Notes: generated from the sequence alone by a model not told the origin. A stretch of DNA of 64,000 nt from Streptomyces roseoviridis (GCF_039535235.1 NZ_BAAAWU010000001.1:1302001-1366000); one strand, 5' to 3'; shown: positions 1-8,422, counted from the first letter of the stretch. Translations and numbers: made by a program.

Positions 1-402
1 ACCCCGGACGGAGACCGGGAGGCCGCGTTCCGATATCTCGCCCAGCTGGCCGAACTCGCCAACGGCACGGTGGAGCCGCACCTCCTCGCCGGCGTCATGG
101 CCGAGATCACCGCGCCGGAGACCGGAATACTGCCCCGGCTCCGCGAAGTACTCGTGGCCGTGTGGACCACTTGGGCCGACCAGCTACGCGATCAGGACCA
201 CGACGCCACACCCGCCCAGCGCCTGAGCGACATCACCCAGGTGCTGGCGGGAGCTCGAGGACCTGCGTACCCAGGCGGCCCGCGCCCCCTCACCGGCCGC
301 ATCCCGCCAGCCCACCCCGTCCCCCACGCACACGGCGAAGACGTCACCGCCCCGCCGCCGGTGACCACCGCCCGGTCATCCCTTCCACGGAGTACGCCTT
401 GA
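1..402 (+). CDS. Hypothetical protein, 5' end cut by window, probable frameshift near its C-terminus
   Basis: An open frame runs from base 1 and its start lies outside the window. The N-terminal part is helical and acidic (for example AAFRYLAQLAELANGTVEPH) and I do not recognise a family. At 247-251 the run gcggg appears to carry one extra G. Reading frame 2 from base 251 gives a more natural continuation, ELEDLRTQAARAPSPAAS, ending at 362-364, with better third-position GC than the frame that runs on to 402. The next gene starts just downstream with its own ribosome site. It is the first visible gene of the DUF317/coupling-protein polycistron. Either the tail is frameshifted or the base call is wrong. 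Confidence 0.55.
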   Translation, partial: TPDGDREAAFRYLAQLAELANGTVEPHLLAGVMAEITAPETGILPRLREVLVAVWTTWADQLRDQDHDATPAQRLSDITQVLAGARGPAYPGGPRPLTGRIPPAHPVPHAHGEDVTAPPPVTTARSSLPRSTP

Positions 403-800
403 ACGTCGCTGACGAGAACAACACCGACGTCGAGATCTACCGCAAAACCGGCCATCCCGACCGGCTCCACATCGTCAGCCGGACCGGTGCCCCTGAGGAA
501 CTGCTCGCCCAGCTCGACGCCTCCGGGCTGGAACGCCGACGGGAGGAAACCGACGGCCCCGTCTACACCTGGCACGAGACCCCCGAAGGACTCAGCCAGA
601 AGGCACAGCGCCAGCTCGCCACGCGAACGATCCTCCCGCTCCTCGTCGCCGGATACGACGTCAACATCGACCCCGACGAGTTCGACGTGACCGCCTGGGC
701 CCGGGTCATGCAGACCCACCGCGTCACACAGGGCGGGAACGCGGGTCCCTCCCAGCCCCCGCCGCCACCTGCTGCCGGCCCGCCTCGCTCCCGGCGCTGA
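399..800 (+). CDS. Small hypothetical protein of the mobile-element operon, TTG start
   Basis: The protein has 133 residues. The TTG start at 399 was chosen because GGAG at 389-392 lies 6 bases upstream and no better start follows; an upstream ATG-type opening at 162 would overlap the preceding gene heavily. The body is acidic and globular, with a motif-like stretch EVEIYRK-type then HIVSRTGAPEELLAQLDASG, and a Pro-rich tail. It has no membrane segment and no Cys cluster. It lies directly after the partial first gene and about 60 bases before the next one. The family is not recognised. Gene position suggests an accessory function in plasmid or ICE biology, which is inference. Confidence 0.6.
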   Translation: MNVADENNTDVEIYRKTGHPDRLHIVSRTGAPEELLAQLDASGLERRREETDGPVYTWHETPEGLSQKAQRQLATRTILPLLVAGYDVNIDPDEFDVTAWARVMQTHRVTQGGNAGPSQPPPPPAAGPPRSRR

Positions 801-860
801 CCTTCGTCCCTCGCCCGGGTCCCGTTCCCGCTCCCCCGCCGCTCTCCTGGAGGCCACACG

Positions 861-1259
861 CTGAACGAGCGCCCCATTCCCCGTACTTACGGCGCGTACC
901 AGGCTCGCGGTATCGCCACACGCCTCGACCTCCTCAACCAGTACCTGACCCAGCACGGGCTCACGCCGCCCGACACCGTCCAGGTCCTGGAGCACACCTT
1001 CGACCCCGAGAACGGCGTCCTCGCCCGGTTCACCGCCCTGGTCACGAACGCGAGCCGCTTTGCCCAGGACCAGGCCACGCGCGGACTCCTGCCCCCCGAG
1101 GTGTGGCTCGCCCTCGGGCGCGCCGCCAACGAACTCCACGACATCGGTCTCGACCTCGAAGAGCACCTCGACGCCCTCGCCGCCACCCACAACCCTTCCT
1201 CTGGCGAGTCCGCCAAGCCCCCGGCGCCCGTGCCGCTCGTCGTACGGAGGCACCGGTGA
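861..1259 (+). CDS. Small hypothetical protein with a CTG start
   Basis: This 132-residue gene has no ATG, GTG or TTG near its 5' end. The best start is CTG at 861 with GGAG at 849-852, 8 bases upstream. The frame is closed by the preceding stop at 800. The protein begins NERPIPRTYGAYQARGIATR and continues as an amphipathic helical protein (LDLLNQYLTQHG, LALGRAANELHDIGLDLEEH) with a basic end. The last four bases GTGA are shared with the start of the following DUF317 gene, so the two are probably translationally coupled. I do not recognise a family. The high third-position GC and the coupling support a real gene. Confidence 0.65.
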   Translation: MNERPIPRTYGAYQARGIATRLDLLNQYLTQHGLTPPDTVQVLEHTFDPENGVLARFTALVTNASRFAQDQATRGLLPPEVWLALGRAANELHDIGLDLEEHLDALAATHNPSSGESAKPPAPVPLVVRRHR

Positions 1260-2074
1260 CCGGCAAGCAGCAAGCAACCTGGGGTGCCGCTGAGCACGCC
1301 GAACAGCACTACCTCGTTGAGCCACGGCACCTGGCCGGCGGCGGCGACATCCGGCACGTGACCGAATTCCTGCGCGCCTCCGGCTGGACGGACCGCTCGG
1401 CAACCGGCGGGCCGCTCGTCTTCGACCGCTCCGACCGCAAGGTCCGCGCCGTCTACGACCCGGGCAGTCGGCCGGGCGGCTGGCAGATCCAGGGGCAGGC
1501 GACCGCAACCGAGCCGAGCTGGCAGGTCACCTTCACCCGGCAGACTCCCGTGGAGATCGTCGCCGGTTTCACCGACGCCCTCACTCGCGAGCGCTCCGCC
1601 CATGCCCCCAACCCCTGGGCCCCGCTCCAGCAACAGCGCTGGGAGACCGAGCGCTCCCAGCACTTCACCGCCGTCAGCCCCGACCGCAATACGTGGCTGC
1701 AGTTCCATCAGAGCGGACCCGGCCAGGCCCACTGGTGGGCCGGAGCCCGCACCGAGCACGGGCGGACCTGGGACGCCGTCTTCTCGGCCACGACCCCCAT
1801 GCACCTGATCGAGAACTTCTCCGCAGCTCTCGCCGACCCGCAGCCGGCCATGCGCCCCCGCGGTCACGTGCCGCCCTCGAAGTGGATCCGCACGACCTCC
1901 GTGTCCGTACGGCCCTCAGAACTCGGCGCCTGGCAGCAGGCCCGCATCACCGCCGCCCGGGCCGCCACCTGGGCCCGCCACTCCTGGGCCTCCACCCGGC
2001 CCCGCACCCACCAACCGGCCGCCATCGCCCGTCCGTACGGCATGGCCGGCGGCGCCGCCCGCGCCCGCCGCTAG
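1256..2074 (+). CDS. DUF317 domain protein, two repeats
   Basis: The protein has 272 residues. The GTG start at 1256 overlaps the previous stop as GTGA. It contains two DUF317-like units: the first carries VEPRHLAGGGDIRHVTEFLRASGW near residues 20-45, then a Trp-rich beta region, then TPVEIVAGFTDAL. The second repeats the pattern with a WDAVFSATTPMHLIENFSAAL-like end. DUF317 proteins are confined to actinobacteria and usually sit in plasmid- or ICE-derived gene sets; no biochemical role is known to me. The C-terminus is Ala/Arg-rich and probably disordered. Related copies lie at 2099, 3543 and 11919 in the same operon, which suggests duplication within the element. Confidence 0.82.
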   Translation: MTGKQQATWGAAEHAEQHYLVEPRHLAGGGDIRHVTEFLRASGWTDRSATGGPLVFDRSDRKVRAVYDPGSRPGGWQIQGQATATEPSWQVTFTRQTPVEIVAGFTDALTRERSAHAPNPWAPLQQQRWETERSQHFTAVSPDRNTWLQFHQSGPGQAHWWAGARTEHGRTWDAVFSATTPMHLIENFSAALADPQPAMRPRGHVPPSKWIRTTSVSVRPSELGAWQQARITAARAATWARHSWASTRPRTHQPAAIARPYGMAGGAARARR

Positions 2075-2098
2075 CTCTCGCGAACGGAGCCCACCACC

Positions 2099-2956
2099 GT
2101 GATCACCTGGCGTCAGTTGGACGCCTTCACCAACGAATACGAGAGCAAGCTCGGATCGCCGGTCTCCCCGCGCTACCTCGCAGGCCCTGGCGACCCCAGG
2201 CACATCACGCACGCCCTGTGCGCCGCCGGGTGGAGCGTGCCCTGTGACCCGCTCCACCCGGTCATCCGCATGCAAAGTCCCGACCAGCAGCACGAGCTGG
2301 TCTTCCAGCCCTCCGCCCAGTACGCACGCCAATGGTGGACGGTGCACAGCGGACACGGCCCCGACCGCTGGTACGCCACATTCAGCGGCTCGACACCGGT
2401 GGAGATCATCGCAGGACTCACCGACACCCTCCTCCGCCCCGAGCCGGAGAAGGAACCTCGGGAAGACTTGGCGGCCATCCTCACGGGACGCAGCTGGGAG
2501 CACACCACCGATGGGCTCGGCGGCCACCGGATCGTGTCGCCCGACCGCACCACGGTCGTCGAGCAGCGAATCTCGCCCTCCATGGGCCGCTGCGGCTGGC
2601 AGATCGAGGTGGCTCGCACCCACAGACCGCACGCACCTGAGGGGCGGTTGTGGTGCGCCTCTCTGGACATCCGAACCCCCGCCCATGTGCTCGGCTCCGT
2701 CGCCACCGCCCTGTCCAATCCGGCACCAGTGCCGCGCCCTCGCTTCGCCATCGACGAAAGTCCCCACCTCACCGTGGGCCGGGAGATCGAAATCAGCGAA
2801 CAGATCGTGACCGCACACCAGGAGCGTCTCGCAGCGGCCCGCCGACACCGCCCTGCCGCGACAGCGGTCACGACGACACCGGCACCGAGCACCCCCTCCG
2901 TCACACGTCCGCCCGCAGCCGCTGACCACCACCTCCGACACAAGGATTCACTCTGA
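2099..2956 (+). CDS. DUF317 domain protein, two repeats
   Basis: The protein has 285 residues. The GTG start at 2099 follows GGAG at 2086-2089. The first DUF317 unit begins near residue 22 with SPRYLAGPGDPRHITHALCA and passes through a Trp-rich sheet to STPVEIIAGLTDTL. A second unit starts near residue 130 with LTGRSWEHTTDGLGGHRIV and ends at TPAHVLGSVATAL. A Pro/Thr-rich tail follows. Its stop overlaps the next start as CTGA. The paralogue at 3543 shares the PRYLAGPGDP signature almost exactly, so the two are recent relatives. The function is unknown. It is soluble, with no signal peptide. Confidence 0.82.
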   Translation: MITWRQLDAFTNEYESKLGSPVSPRYLAGPGDPRHITHALCAAGWSVPCDPLHPVIRMQSPDQQHELVFQPSAQYARQWWTVHSGHGPDRWYATFSGSTPVEIIAGLTDTLLRPEPEKEPREDLAAILTGRSWEHTTDGLGGHRIVSPDRTTVVEQRISPSMGRCGWQIEVARTHRPHAPEGRLWCASLDIRTPAHVLGSVATALSNPAPVPRPRFAIDESPHLTVGREIEISEQIVTAHQERLAAARRHRPAATAVTTTPAPSTPSVTRPPAAADHHLRHKDSL

Positions 2957-3546
2957 TCACACCGTCCAGCTCCCCGTCCGCGCGGCACGCCCGCCTCCTC
3001 AAGCAGCTGGAGGTCTTCCTCGTCGAGAGCGAGGTGATCCTCGCCGCCTGGGACGCCTACTCCGACAAGCACACCGACGCCGACGGCTGGCCGTACGACG
3101 AAGTGTCGTACGGCTGGCGCATGGTCCAACGGGACTCCGAGATCTGGCGAGCGTTCCAGGAGATCCGCTCCTCTGCCCGCGAGCTCCTCGCCACGGCTGG
3201 CGTCCAGCTCCAGCACATCAACGCCGGTGATGTCGAGCCCCGATGGACATGGCAACTGGGCGAACTCACCCGCGCCTTGGAGCAGCTGGAGGCGCTCCAG
3301 AGCGGGCATGCAAAGGTCCGCGAAGCCCGGCGGACCTCGCCGCCGGTGTCGCAGGAGAAGTTCGTCGACTCCCTGGCCGAGCGCAACGAGGAGGCGTGGG
3401 GCTACCTGGACACCTGGGCCACCCAGGGCCGTGCTCTCCTCGACATCCACACCGTCGCCCTCAAGGCGCCGCCGCGGATTCTGAGTGCCGCGCCCGCCCC
3501 GACCGCTGCGGCGGCGGCCCGCCGGCAGGTGGGGAGGCGCGGATGA
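2953..3546 (+). CDS. Helical hypothetical protein, CTG start overlapping previous stop
   Basis: The protein has 197 residues. The start is taken as CTG at 2953, because AAGGA at 2942-2946 lies 6 bases upstream and CTGA fuses it to the stop of the previous gene. A later GTG at 3034 would drop the first 27 residues, including a good helix (ARLLKQLEVFLVESEVILAA). The protein is almost entirely helical and charged (WRAFQEIRSSARELL, LTRALEQLEALQSGHAKVRE), possibly coiled-coil, with an Ala/Arg-rich end. It has no Cys and no membrane segment. The family is not recognised. Sandwiched between two DUF317 genes and coupled to both, it probably acts with them. Confidence 0.68.
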   Translation: MITPSSSPSARHARLLKQLEVFLVESEVILAAWDAYSDKHTDADGWPYDEVSYGWRMVQRDSEIWRAFQEIRSSARELLATAGVQLQHINAGDVEPRWTWQLGELTRALEQLEALQSGHAKVREARRTSPPVSQEKFVDSLAERNEEAWGYLDTWATQGRALLDIHTVALKAPPRILSAAPAPTAAAAARRQVGRRG

Positions 3547-4295
3547 GCATCAAGGTCGAACAGGCGCTCATCTCGCCCCGGTACCTCGCCGGCCCCGGCG
3601 ACCCGGCCTGGGTCACCGCCGCCCTGCACGAAGGGGCCGGCTGGAGTCACGGCCATGACCCGCTGATGCCCCGGGTCGTCCTGACCAGCCCTAACCAGAA
3701 GTCGACGCTCCGCCTCGAGCCGGACCTGAACGAGCCCTGGTGGCACCTTTCCCACCACGACGGTCGCACCGGATCTGTCTGGAACGCCTCCTTCGGCGGC
3801 GGAACGCCCGTCGAGTTGATCGCCGCCGTCACCGACGCCCTTACCGACCCCGACTACCACGCACGCAAGGTAGCGGACCCCTACCAGTCACTGCGACGGG
3901 CACGGTGGGACGCCGCCCCCAACGGCCAGTTCAGCTCGCCGGACGGCCGCGTGACGGGCGAGCGCTTCAACTTCTCCGGCAGCCACAGCTGGCGCATCAC
4001 GGCCACCCTCGACGAGGACGATCCGGTGTGGCACGCGTGGTTCAGCGCCGGCACGCCTCCGGTCCTCGTGGCCGCGTTCATGCAGGCACTCGCCGATCCG
4101 GAGCCGGTCCGCCGCTCCCACGAGCAGACCATCGGTTTCCCCCGCCGCCGGATCACCTTGCGCTGGCAGGAGTGGCCGGCCGAGAGAGTCGCCCGGGCGC
4201 TGCCTGAACGGATTGAGCACCTCGCCGCCCGCCGCCTCAACACTCCACCGCCGACGCTCCCGACTCCGCCGCCGGCGCCCCGACGCACCCGCTGA
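3543..4295 (+). CDS. DUF317 domain protein, two repeats
   Basis: The protein has 250 residues. ATG at 3543 overlaps the preceding TGA as ATGA, with a purine-rich site (GGGGAGGCG) just before it. The first DUF317 unit starts at residue 10 with SPRYLAGPGDPAWVTAALHE and ends at GTPVELIAAVTDAL. The second starts near residue 120 with SLRRARWDAAPNGQFSSPDG and ends at GTPPVLVAAFMQAL. The tail is a basic, Pro-rich region. The stop is followed by 43 bases before the coupling-protein start. It is closely related to the protein at 2099. The function is unknown; the operon position suggests a role tied to conjugation or element maintenance. Confidence 0.82.
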   Translation: MSIKVEQALISPRYLAGPGDPAWVTAALHEGAGWSHGHDPLMPRVVLTSPNQKSTLRLEPDLNEPWWHLSHHDGRTGSVWNASFGGGTPVELIAAVTDALTDPDYHARKVADPYQSLRRARWDAAPNGQFSSPDGRVTGERFNFSGSHSWRITATLDEDDPVWHAWFSAGTPPVLVAAFMQALADPEPVRRSHEQTIGFPRRRITLRWQEWPAERVARALPERIEHLAARRLNTPPPTLPTPPPAPRRTR

Positions 4296-4338
4296 AGCTC
4301 CTCGCCCACCAAGGCCGCACCGCTCAAGGAACCACCGC

Positions 4339-6132
4339 TTGTCGCCTGCTCCTTCCTCCAGTTCCGACGGCTACGACATAGCCCTGAAGATTCTCCTCGG
4401 CGCTCTCGCCGTCGGCCTTCCCCTCGCTTCGATCGCCTGGTTGGGCGGCAACCTCACGGCCTGGGCGACCGGCACCGGCCCCTGGGTGCCGTACCGGCCA
4501 GGGGACGCGCTCCTCCGCCCAGAGCAGCTCTGGCCGCAGGCCGGAGAAGCGTCCCTGCTCATCACCACCCGGATCGTCCCTGTCGTGCTGACGCTGCTCC
4601 TGGCCGCCGGTGCCGGAGCCCTGTGGCTCCGGTACACGAACCGGGCCGGCGGCCGGAAGAAGAGGGTCGACGGGATGGCCAAGGCTCGCGACATCAAGCC
4701 GCTGCTCGCCAAGGCCATCGAGACCAAGGCCCGCTCACTGCGGCCGAGCCTGAAGAACGCCAAGCACATCGAGCCGCGCGACACCGGCATCCTTCTCGGC
4801 AACCTGCAAGGGACGCGGCACGAGGTGCGCATGGGCTTCGAGGACGTCGCCGTGGCGATCATGGCCCCGAGGTCCGGCAAGACGACCTCCCTCGCAATCC
4901 CGTCCATCCTCGCCGCACCCGGGCCTGTGCTGCTGACCTCGAACAAGGCTGCCGGCGACGCCTACACGGCCACCTACGACGCCCGCAGTCTGGTGGGACG
5001 GGTGTGGTCGATGGACCCACAGCAGATCGCCCACGCCTCCCGCGAGATGTGGTGGAACCCGCTCACCGACGCCAAGACCCTCGACGGCGCGGGGCGACTC
5101 GCCGGGCACTTCCTCGCCGCCTCCGTCGATGCGAACCAGCAGGGCGACTTCTGGTCCAAGGCCGGCAGCAACATCCTCGCCCAGTTGTTCCTGGCCGCGG
5201 CGCTTGACGAGCGGCCGATCACCGACGTGATGCAGTGGCTGGCCTTCCCCGCTGACCGAACCCCGCTGGACATCCTGCGTGATCACAAGTTCACCGCCGT
5301 CGCCTCCCAGCTCAAGGGCACCGTCGAAGGCCCGCCCGAGACACGCGACGGTATCTACGAGACCGCCCGCCAGTATGCCGCCGCCCTGCTCAACAGCGAG
5401 ATCGCCGCCTGGGTCACCCCGCAGAAGGACGTCCCCGAGTTCCGCCCGGCCGACTTCGTGACCTCCAGCGACTCGCTGTTCCTGCTGTCGAAGGACGGGG
5501 GCGGCGGCGCCTCGGCGCTGATCGCGGCGTGCGCGGACTCCGTGATGCGGGCCGCGACCGCCCAGGCCGAGCGCGCCGGCGGCCGACTGGACCCGCCGAT
5601 GCTCGCGATCCTCGACGAGGCCGCCAACGTGTGCAAGATCAGCGACCTGCCGGACCTGTACTCCCACCTGGGCTCGCGCGGCATCATCCCGATCACCATC
5701 CTGCAGTCCTACCGTCAGGGCCAGAAGGTCTGGGGCGACGCCGGGATGGACGCGATGTGGTCCGCGGCCACCGTCAAGGTCATCGGCTCCGGCATCGACG
5801 ACCCCGACTTCGCCGACAAGCTCTCCCGGATGATCGGCGACCACGACGTCGAGACCACCTCCACCTCCGTCTCCGACTCCGGCAAGTCGACCTCGATCAG
5901 CATGCGGCAGGAACGGATCCTGCCCGCCGACGCGATCCGCGCCCTCCCCAAGGGCTCCGCCCTGTGCCTGGCCACCGGCATGCGAGTCGCGATGCTCGAC
6001 CTGCGCCCCTGGTACGCCGAGCACGGCGCCGACGAACTCGCCGCCGCCTCTGCCCGCGCCTCGAAGGCCATCACGGCCCGCGCCGTCGCCAAACAGGCTC
6101 CGGAGCAGGCCGACTTCGACCAGGCCGCGTAG
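4339..6132 (+). CDS. VirD4/TraG-family coupling ATPase
   Basis: The protein has 597 residues and a TTG start at 4339, with AAGGA at 4326-4330. Two membrane segments lie near residues 15-38 and 75-97, followed by a cytoplasmic ATPase. Walker A is APRSGKTT at 176-183 and Walker B is ILDEA with Asp near 426. A conserved VLLTSNKAAGDAYTATYDAR stretch and a Gln-containing LQSYRQGQ motif follow. This is the architecture of type IV coupling proteins, hexameric membrane pumps that deliver DNA to a conjugation pore. Actinobacterial ICEs of this type carry TraG/VirD4 rather than FtsK-like TraB. No relaxase is visible in this window, so the transfer set is incomplete here. It is the most confident mobility gene. 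Confidence 0.9.
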   Translation: MSPAPSSSSDGYDIALKILLGALAVGLPLASIAWLGGNLTAWATGTGPWVPYRPGDALLRPEQLWPQAGEASLLITTRIVPVVLTLLLAAGAGALWLRYTNRAGGRKKRVDGMAKARDIKPLLAKAIETKARSLRPSLKNAKHIEPRDTGILLGNLQGTRHEVRMGFEDVAVAIMAPRSGKTTSLAIPSILAAPGPVLLTSNKAAGDAYTATYDARSLVGRVWSMDPQQIAHASREMWWNPLTDAKTLDGAGRLAGHFLAASVDANQQGDFWSKAGSNILAQLFLAAALDERPITDVMQWLAFPADRTPLDILRDHKFTAVASQLKGTVEGPPETRDGIYETARQYAAALLNSEIAAWVTPQKDVPEFRPADFVTSSDSLFLLSKDGGGGASALIAACADSVMRAATAQAERAGGRLDPPMLAILDEAANVCKISDLPDLYSHLGSRGIIPITILQSYRQGQKVWGDAGMDAMWSAATVKVIGSGIDDPDFADKLSRMIGDHDVETTSTSVSDSGKSTSISMRQERILPADAIRALPKGSALCLATGMRVAMLDLRPWYAEHGADELAAASARASKAITARAVAKQAPEQADFDQAA

Positions 6133-6213
6133 CCACGAACCAAGCGTGCGGTGCCTCACCGGCGACGGCCCGTAGCCCCGTTCCGTTGATTCCAGCCGTT
6201 CCCGGAGACGACC

Positions 6214-6807
6214 GTGCAGATCATCGACCTCGCCGAGCAGACCCGCATCCTCGGGCAGATACCGGGTGGACTACAGGGCCTGCGGACCGAGATCGAGGGC
6301 GTACGCACCGGGGACATCGCCCGGCCCGTACGCGAGATCGTGCCGATCGCGGTCCGCACACACAGCCTGGCCATCCGCTGCCTGCAACAGTTCGAAACCC
6401 TGTCGACCAGCCAGTACGCGGTCATGAAGAACGGCCATGAGAACCTCGCACACCTCGCCGAGGCCGCCTTGCGGGTTTCCCTCGCCTCGTCGCTGTGCAC
6501 GTACGGCATCACCGGACGCACCGACGCCCTGCTGTACGAGGATGGCGATCGGACGCCGGAGACCAGCCGCCAGTACCTGACCGAAGCGATGGACGAGCTC
6601 GATCAGGCTGCCGGCACCTACCGCGTGGTCGCTCAGAACCTTTCGCGGCGCCTGGCGTCCGCCGCCGCACGGGCCGAGGACCAGTCCCGCATCGCCCGTT
6701 CCCTCGCCGGCCCCGGTGCCAATGACGTCCGGGCCCACCCTGCTCACGCCCATGCTCCCGCGCCCGCTTCCACAGCGACTACGTCAAGCCGCCCCGCCCG
6801 GCGGTAG
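6214..6807 (+). CDS. Helical hypothetical protein of the mobile-element operon
   Basis: The protein has 197 residues. The GTG start at 6214 follows GGAGA at about 6200-6204. The chain is helical with regularly spaced hydrophobics (QIIDLAEQTRILGQIPGGLQ, ALRVSLASSLCTYGITGRTD, MDELDQAAGTYRVVAQNLSR), then an Ala/His/Pro-rich tail. There is no signal peptide and no metal cluster. Family not recognised. It resembles the protein encoded next (6860) in overall layout, with long helices ending in a disordered basic tail, so the two may be distant paralogues. The 81-base spacer after the coupling protein fits the same transcript. Confidence 0.62.
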   Translation: MQIIDLAEQTRILGQIPGGLQGLRTEIEGVRTGDIARPVREIVPIAVRTHSLAIRCLQQFETLSTSQYAVMKNGHENLAHLAEAALRVSLASSLCTYGITGRTDALLYEDGDRTPETSRQYLTEAMDELDQAAGTYRVVAQNLSRRLASAAARAEDQSRIARSLAGPGANDVRAHPAHAHAPAPASTATTSSRPARR

Positions 6808-6859
6808 GGCCGACGCTCCCAAGCACCCGCCCCCCTTCTCCTCCAAGGAGCCCCGTTTC

Positions 6860-7672
6860 TTGACACACCCGTTCACCCCAGGGCCGATCGATGAGGACCT
6901 GTGGGCCGTGACCCAGTACCTGCTGAAGTGCGGCGACCTGCTCGACGAGCTCATGCGACAGCGGGACGAGCCGCCAGAGCGACTGTCAGCCACCGTTCGT
7001 ACGGGCAGCGCGCTGTACCGAACCTCGCTGCACACCGGCAAGCTCCTGGCCCAGGCGGCACTCAGCGACGCAGCGACCACCGTCGACAGCCAGGAGGCGA
7101 TTTCCGTCCTCCGTCACCTCACCGAGGCCACCGCGAACGCCGCCGCGCGGGCGTCGGACGCCGTGTCCGCTCTCGCCCACGCCGAAACCGCCTTGGCCAA
7201 CCGGCTGCTGGAGCAGTCCCGCACGCACCTGTACCGAACGCCGGTGGCCGTCCAAGACGTCAGCGCCGCCCTGCTGCGTCACGACGGCTATCTCTACGCC
7301 CAGGAGCGGGCGACACGGGAGAAGCTCAGCACCAACTCCCCCACCGTCAAGGTCAGCGAAGCGCAACGCAAGGGCCTCGCCTCCCTCGCCCGCGGCGACG
7401 GCGTCGTCCGGGAAACCGCCACCGGCACACGAGAAGTCGCCAGCCCTCCAGCGGCGTACATGAGGGCCGCCACCATCGACGCACTCGTCGACAAGAAGCT
7501 GATCACCCTCACCCCACTCCTCCAGCAGGACCGGTACGGCGTCCGGCTCACCTCCGACGGTATCCAGGCCCTTGTCTCAGCAGGGCCGGCGCAACACCGC
7601 CGCCCCGCTGCCGTCACATCGGTACCCACCACGGTCACGAGCACGGCACGCCCGGTGGGCGCGCGGCGCTGA
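6860..7672 (+). CDS. Hypothetical protein with helical N-terminus and winged-helix-like C-terminus
   Basis: The protein has 270 residues. The TTG start at 6860 has AAGGAG at 6845-6850, 9 bases upstream. The first 160 residues are helical (VTQYLLKCGDLLDELMRQRD, SVLRHLTEATANAAARASDA). The last 100 residues include VSEAQRKGLASLARGDGVVR and DALVDKKLITLTPLLQQDRYG followed by VRLTSDGIQAL. This pattern of helix, helix, strand and wing resembles a winged-helix DNA-binding fold of the kind seen in plasmid accessory regulators. That reading comes from pattern only. The tail is basic. No ATG or GTG upstream has a better ribosome site. Confidence 0.62.
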   Translation: MTHPFTPGPIDEDLWAVTQYLLKCGDLLDELMRQRDEPPERLSATVRTGSALYRTSLHTGKLLAQAALSDAATTVDSQEAISVLRHLTEATANAAARASDAVSALAHAETALANRLLEQSRTHLYRTPVAVQDVSAALLRHDGYLYAQERATREKLSTNSPTVKVSEAQRKGLASLARGDGVVRETATGTREVASPPAAYMRAATIDALVDKKLITLTPLLQQDRYGVRLTSDGIQALVSAGPAQHRRPAAVTSVPTTVTSTARPVGARR

Positions 7673-7977
7673 CGGTCTTGCCCGACGGACGACAGTCGCC
7701 GTCCCGCACCGCCGATCTGGAGCCGCGCGACCTCGCCGACCTGGTCAAGCTGACTGCTCCGTGCTCCACGGCCTCCGGCGCCCCGAGACGAGACGTTTCC
7801 AGCCTCCGCGCCCGCCCGGCACATCGGCAATTGGCCGGCACCCCGCGCCCGCCGCCGCTGAACCACCCCATCCGTACTTGCGGCGGCTACCCCGGGGACC
7901 TCGCGACGCCCGTTCCACCTCTCTCCCGCCGCTGCGCCCATGCGGCCCCCGCTTTCCCAATCCCCTTGGAGATCTTC
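7673..7977. other. Intergenic stretch without a supported gene
   Basis: Between two operon genes lie 305 bases. An open frame from TTG 7678 runs in the same frame into the next gene (TADLEPRDLADLVKL near its start), but it lacks a clear ribosome site and its later part is Pro/Arg-rich and unlike coding sequence. I see no tRNA, repeat or terminator here. Confidence 0.4.
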
Positions 7978-8316
7978 ATGCGTATCCCCCGCACCGTCCT
8001 GTGCGCCGCCGCCCTGGCAACCCTCGCCGTTCCGGCAACCGCCTCCGCCTCGGCCGCGACCACCGCGCCCGCCGCCCTCCCGCTGGTGCGGGACTGCGAC
8101 CGGCCCGGGCCGTGGACCGTCGGCACCAACGCCGTCAATATCCGCAAGAGCCCCACGACCCGCTCCTCCATCGTCGGCGTCCTCTACCGCAGCCACCGGT
8201 TCACCGTGCACTCCTCTCGCGGCGGCTGGCACTACATCACGGACCGTACGACGGGCGTGAAGGGCTGGGTCTCCGGCAGCTACGTCTACCGCGACGCGTA
8301 CATGTGCCTCGACTGA
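7978..8316 (+). CDS. Secreted bacterial SH3-domain protein
   Basis: The protein has 112 residues. ATG at 7978 has GGAG at 7968-7971. A Sec signal peptide (MRIPRTVLCAAALATLAVPA, cleavage near ASASA) precedes one SH3b/SH3_3 domain. Hallmarks are VNIRKSPTTRSSIVGVLYRS, HSSRGGWHYI and VKGWVSGSYV. Such domains bind cell-wall peptidoglycan or mediate extracellular contacts. Two Cys (DCDRPG and MCLD) flank the domain and could form a disulfide. Position in a conjugation-type operon suggests a cell-surface role during mating, which is inference. The domain call is firm and the exact ligand unknown. Confidence 0.8.
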   Translation: MRIPRTVLCAAALATLAVPATASASAATTAPAALPLVRDCDRPGPWTVGTNAVNIRKSPTTRSSIVGVLYRSHRFTVHSSRGGWHYITDRTTGVKGWVSGSYVYRDAYMCLD

Positions 8317-8348
8317 CATCCAGGTACGTGTTGCTGCCCGCGTAACCG

Positions 8349-8422
8349 AGGCCCTCGGTCGCCATCAGCCCCCCGCGGGCACCTATCGCCTGCGCAAGAG
8401 GGGCCCGCGGCCACCGAGGGCC
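8349..8422. repeat. Nested inverted repeat / long hairpin
   Basis: AGGCCCTCGGT at 8349-8359 is perfectly complementary to ACCGAGGGCCT at 8412-8422. Inside it CCGCGGGC at 8373-8380 pairs with GCCCGCGG at 8403-8410. The 74-base element can fold into a two-tier hairpin. It lies in the 240-base gap after the SH3 gene and before the PP-loop gene, with no T-run, so it could be an attenuator, a processed RNA structure or a DNA site for the element's machinery. Confidence 0.6.

Noticed and set aside
192..1508. Long minus-strand open frame over the element genes
   Set aside because: Arg/Gly-rich shadow of the plus-strand operon; no ribosome site or recognisable motif, and third-position bias belongs to the plus strand.
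7978..8316. Possible endolysin or amidase function for the SH3 protein
   Set aside because: Only a signal peptide and one SH3b domain are present; no catalytic domain.
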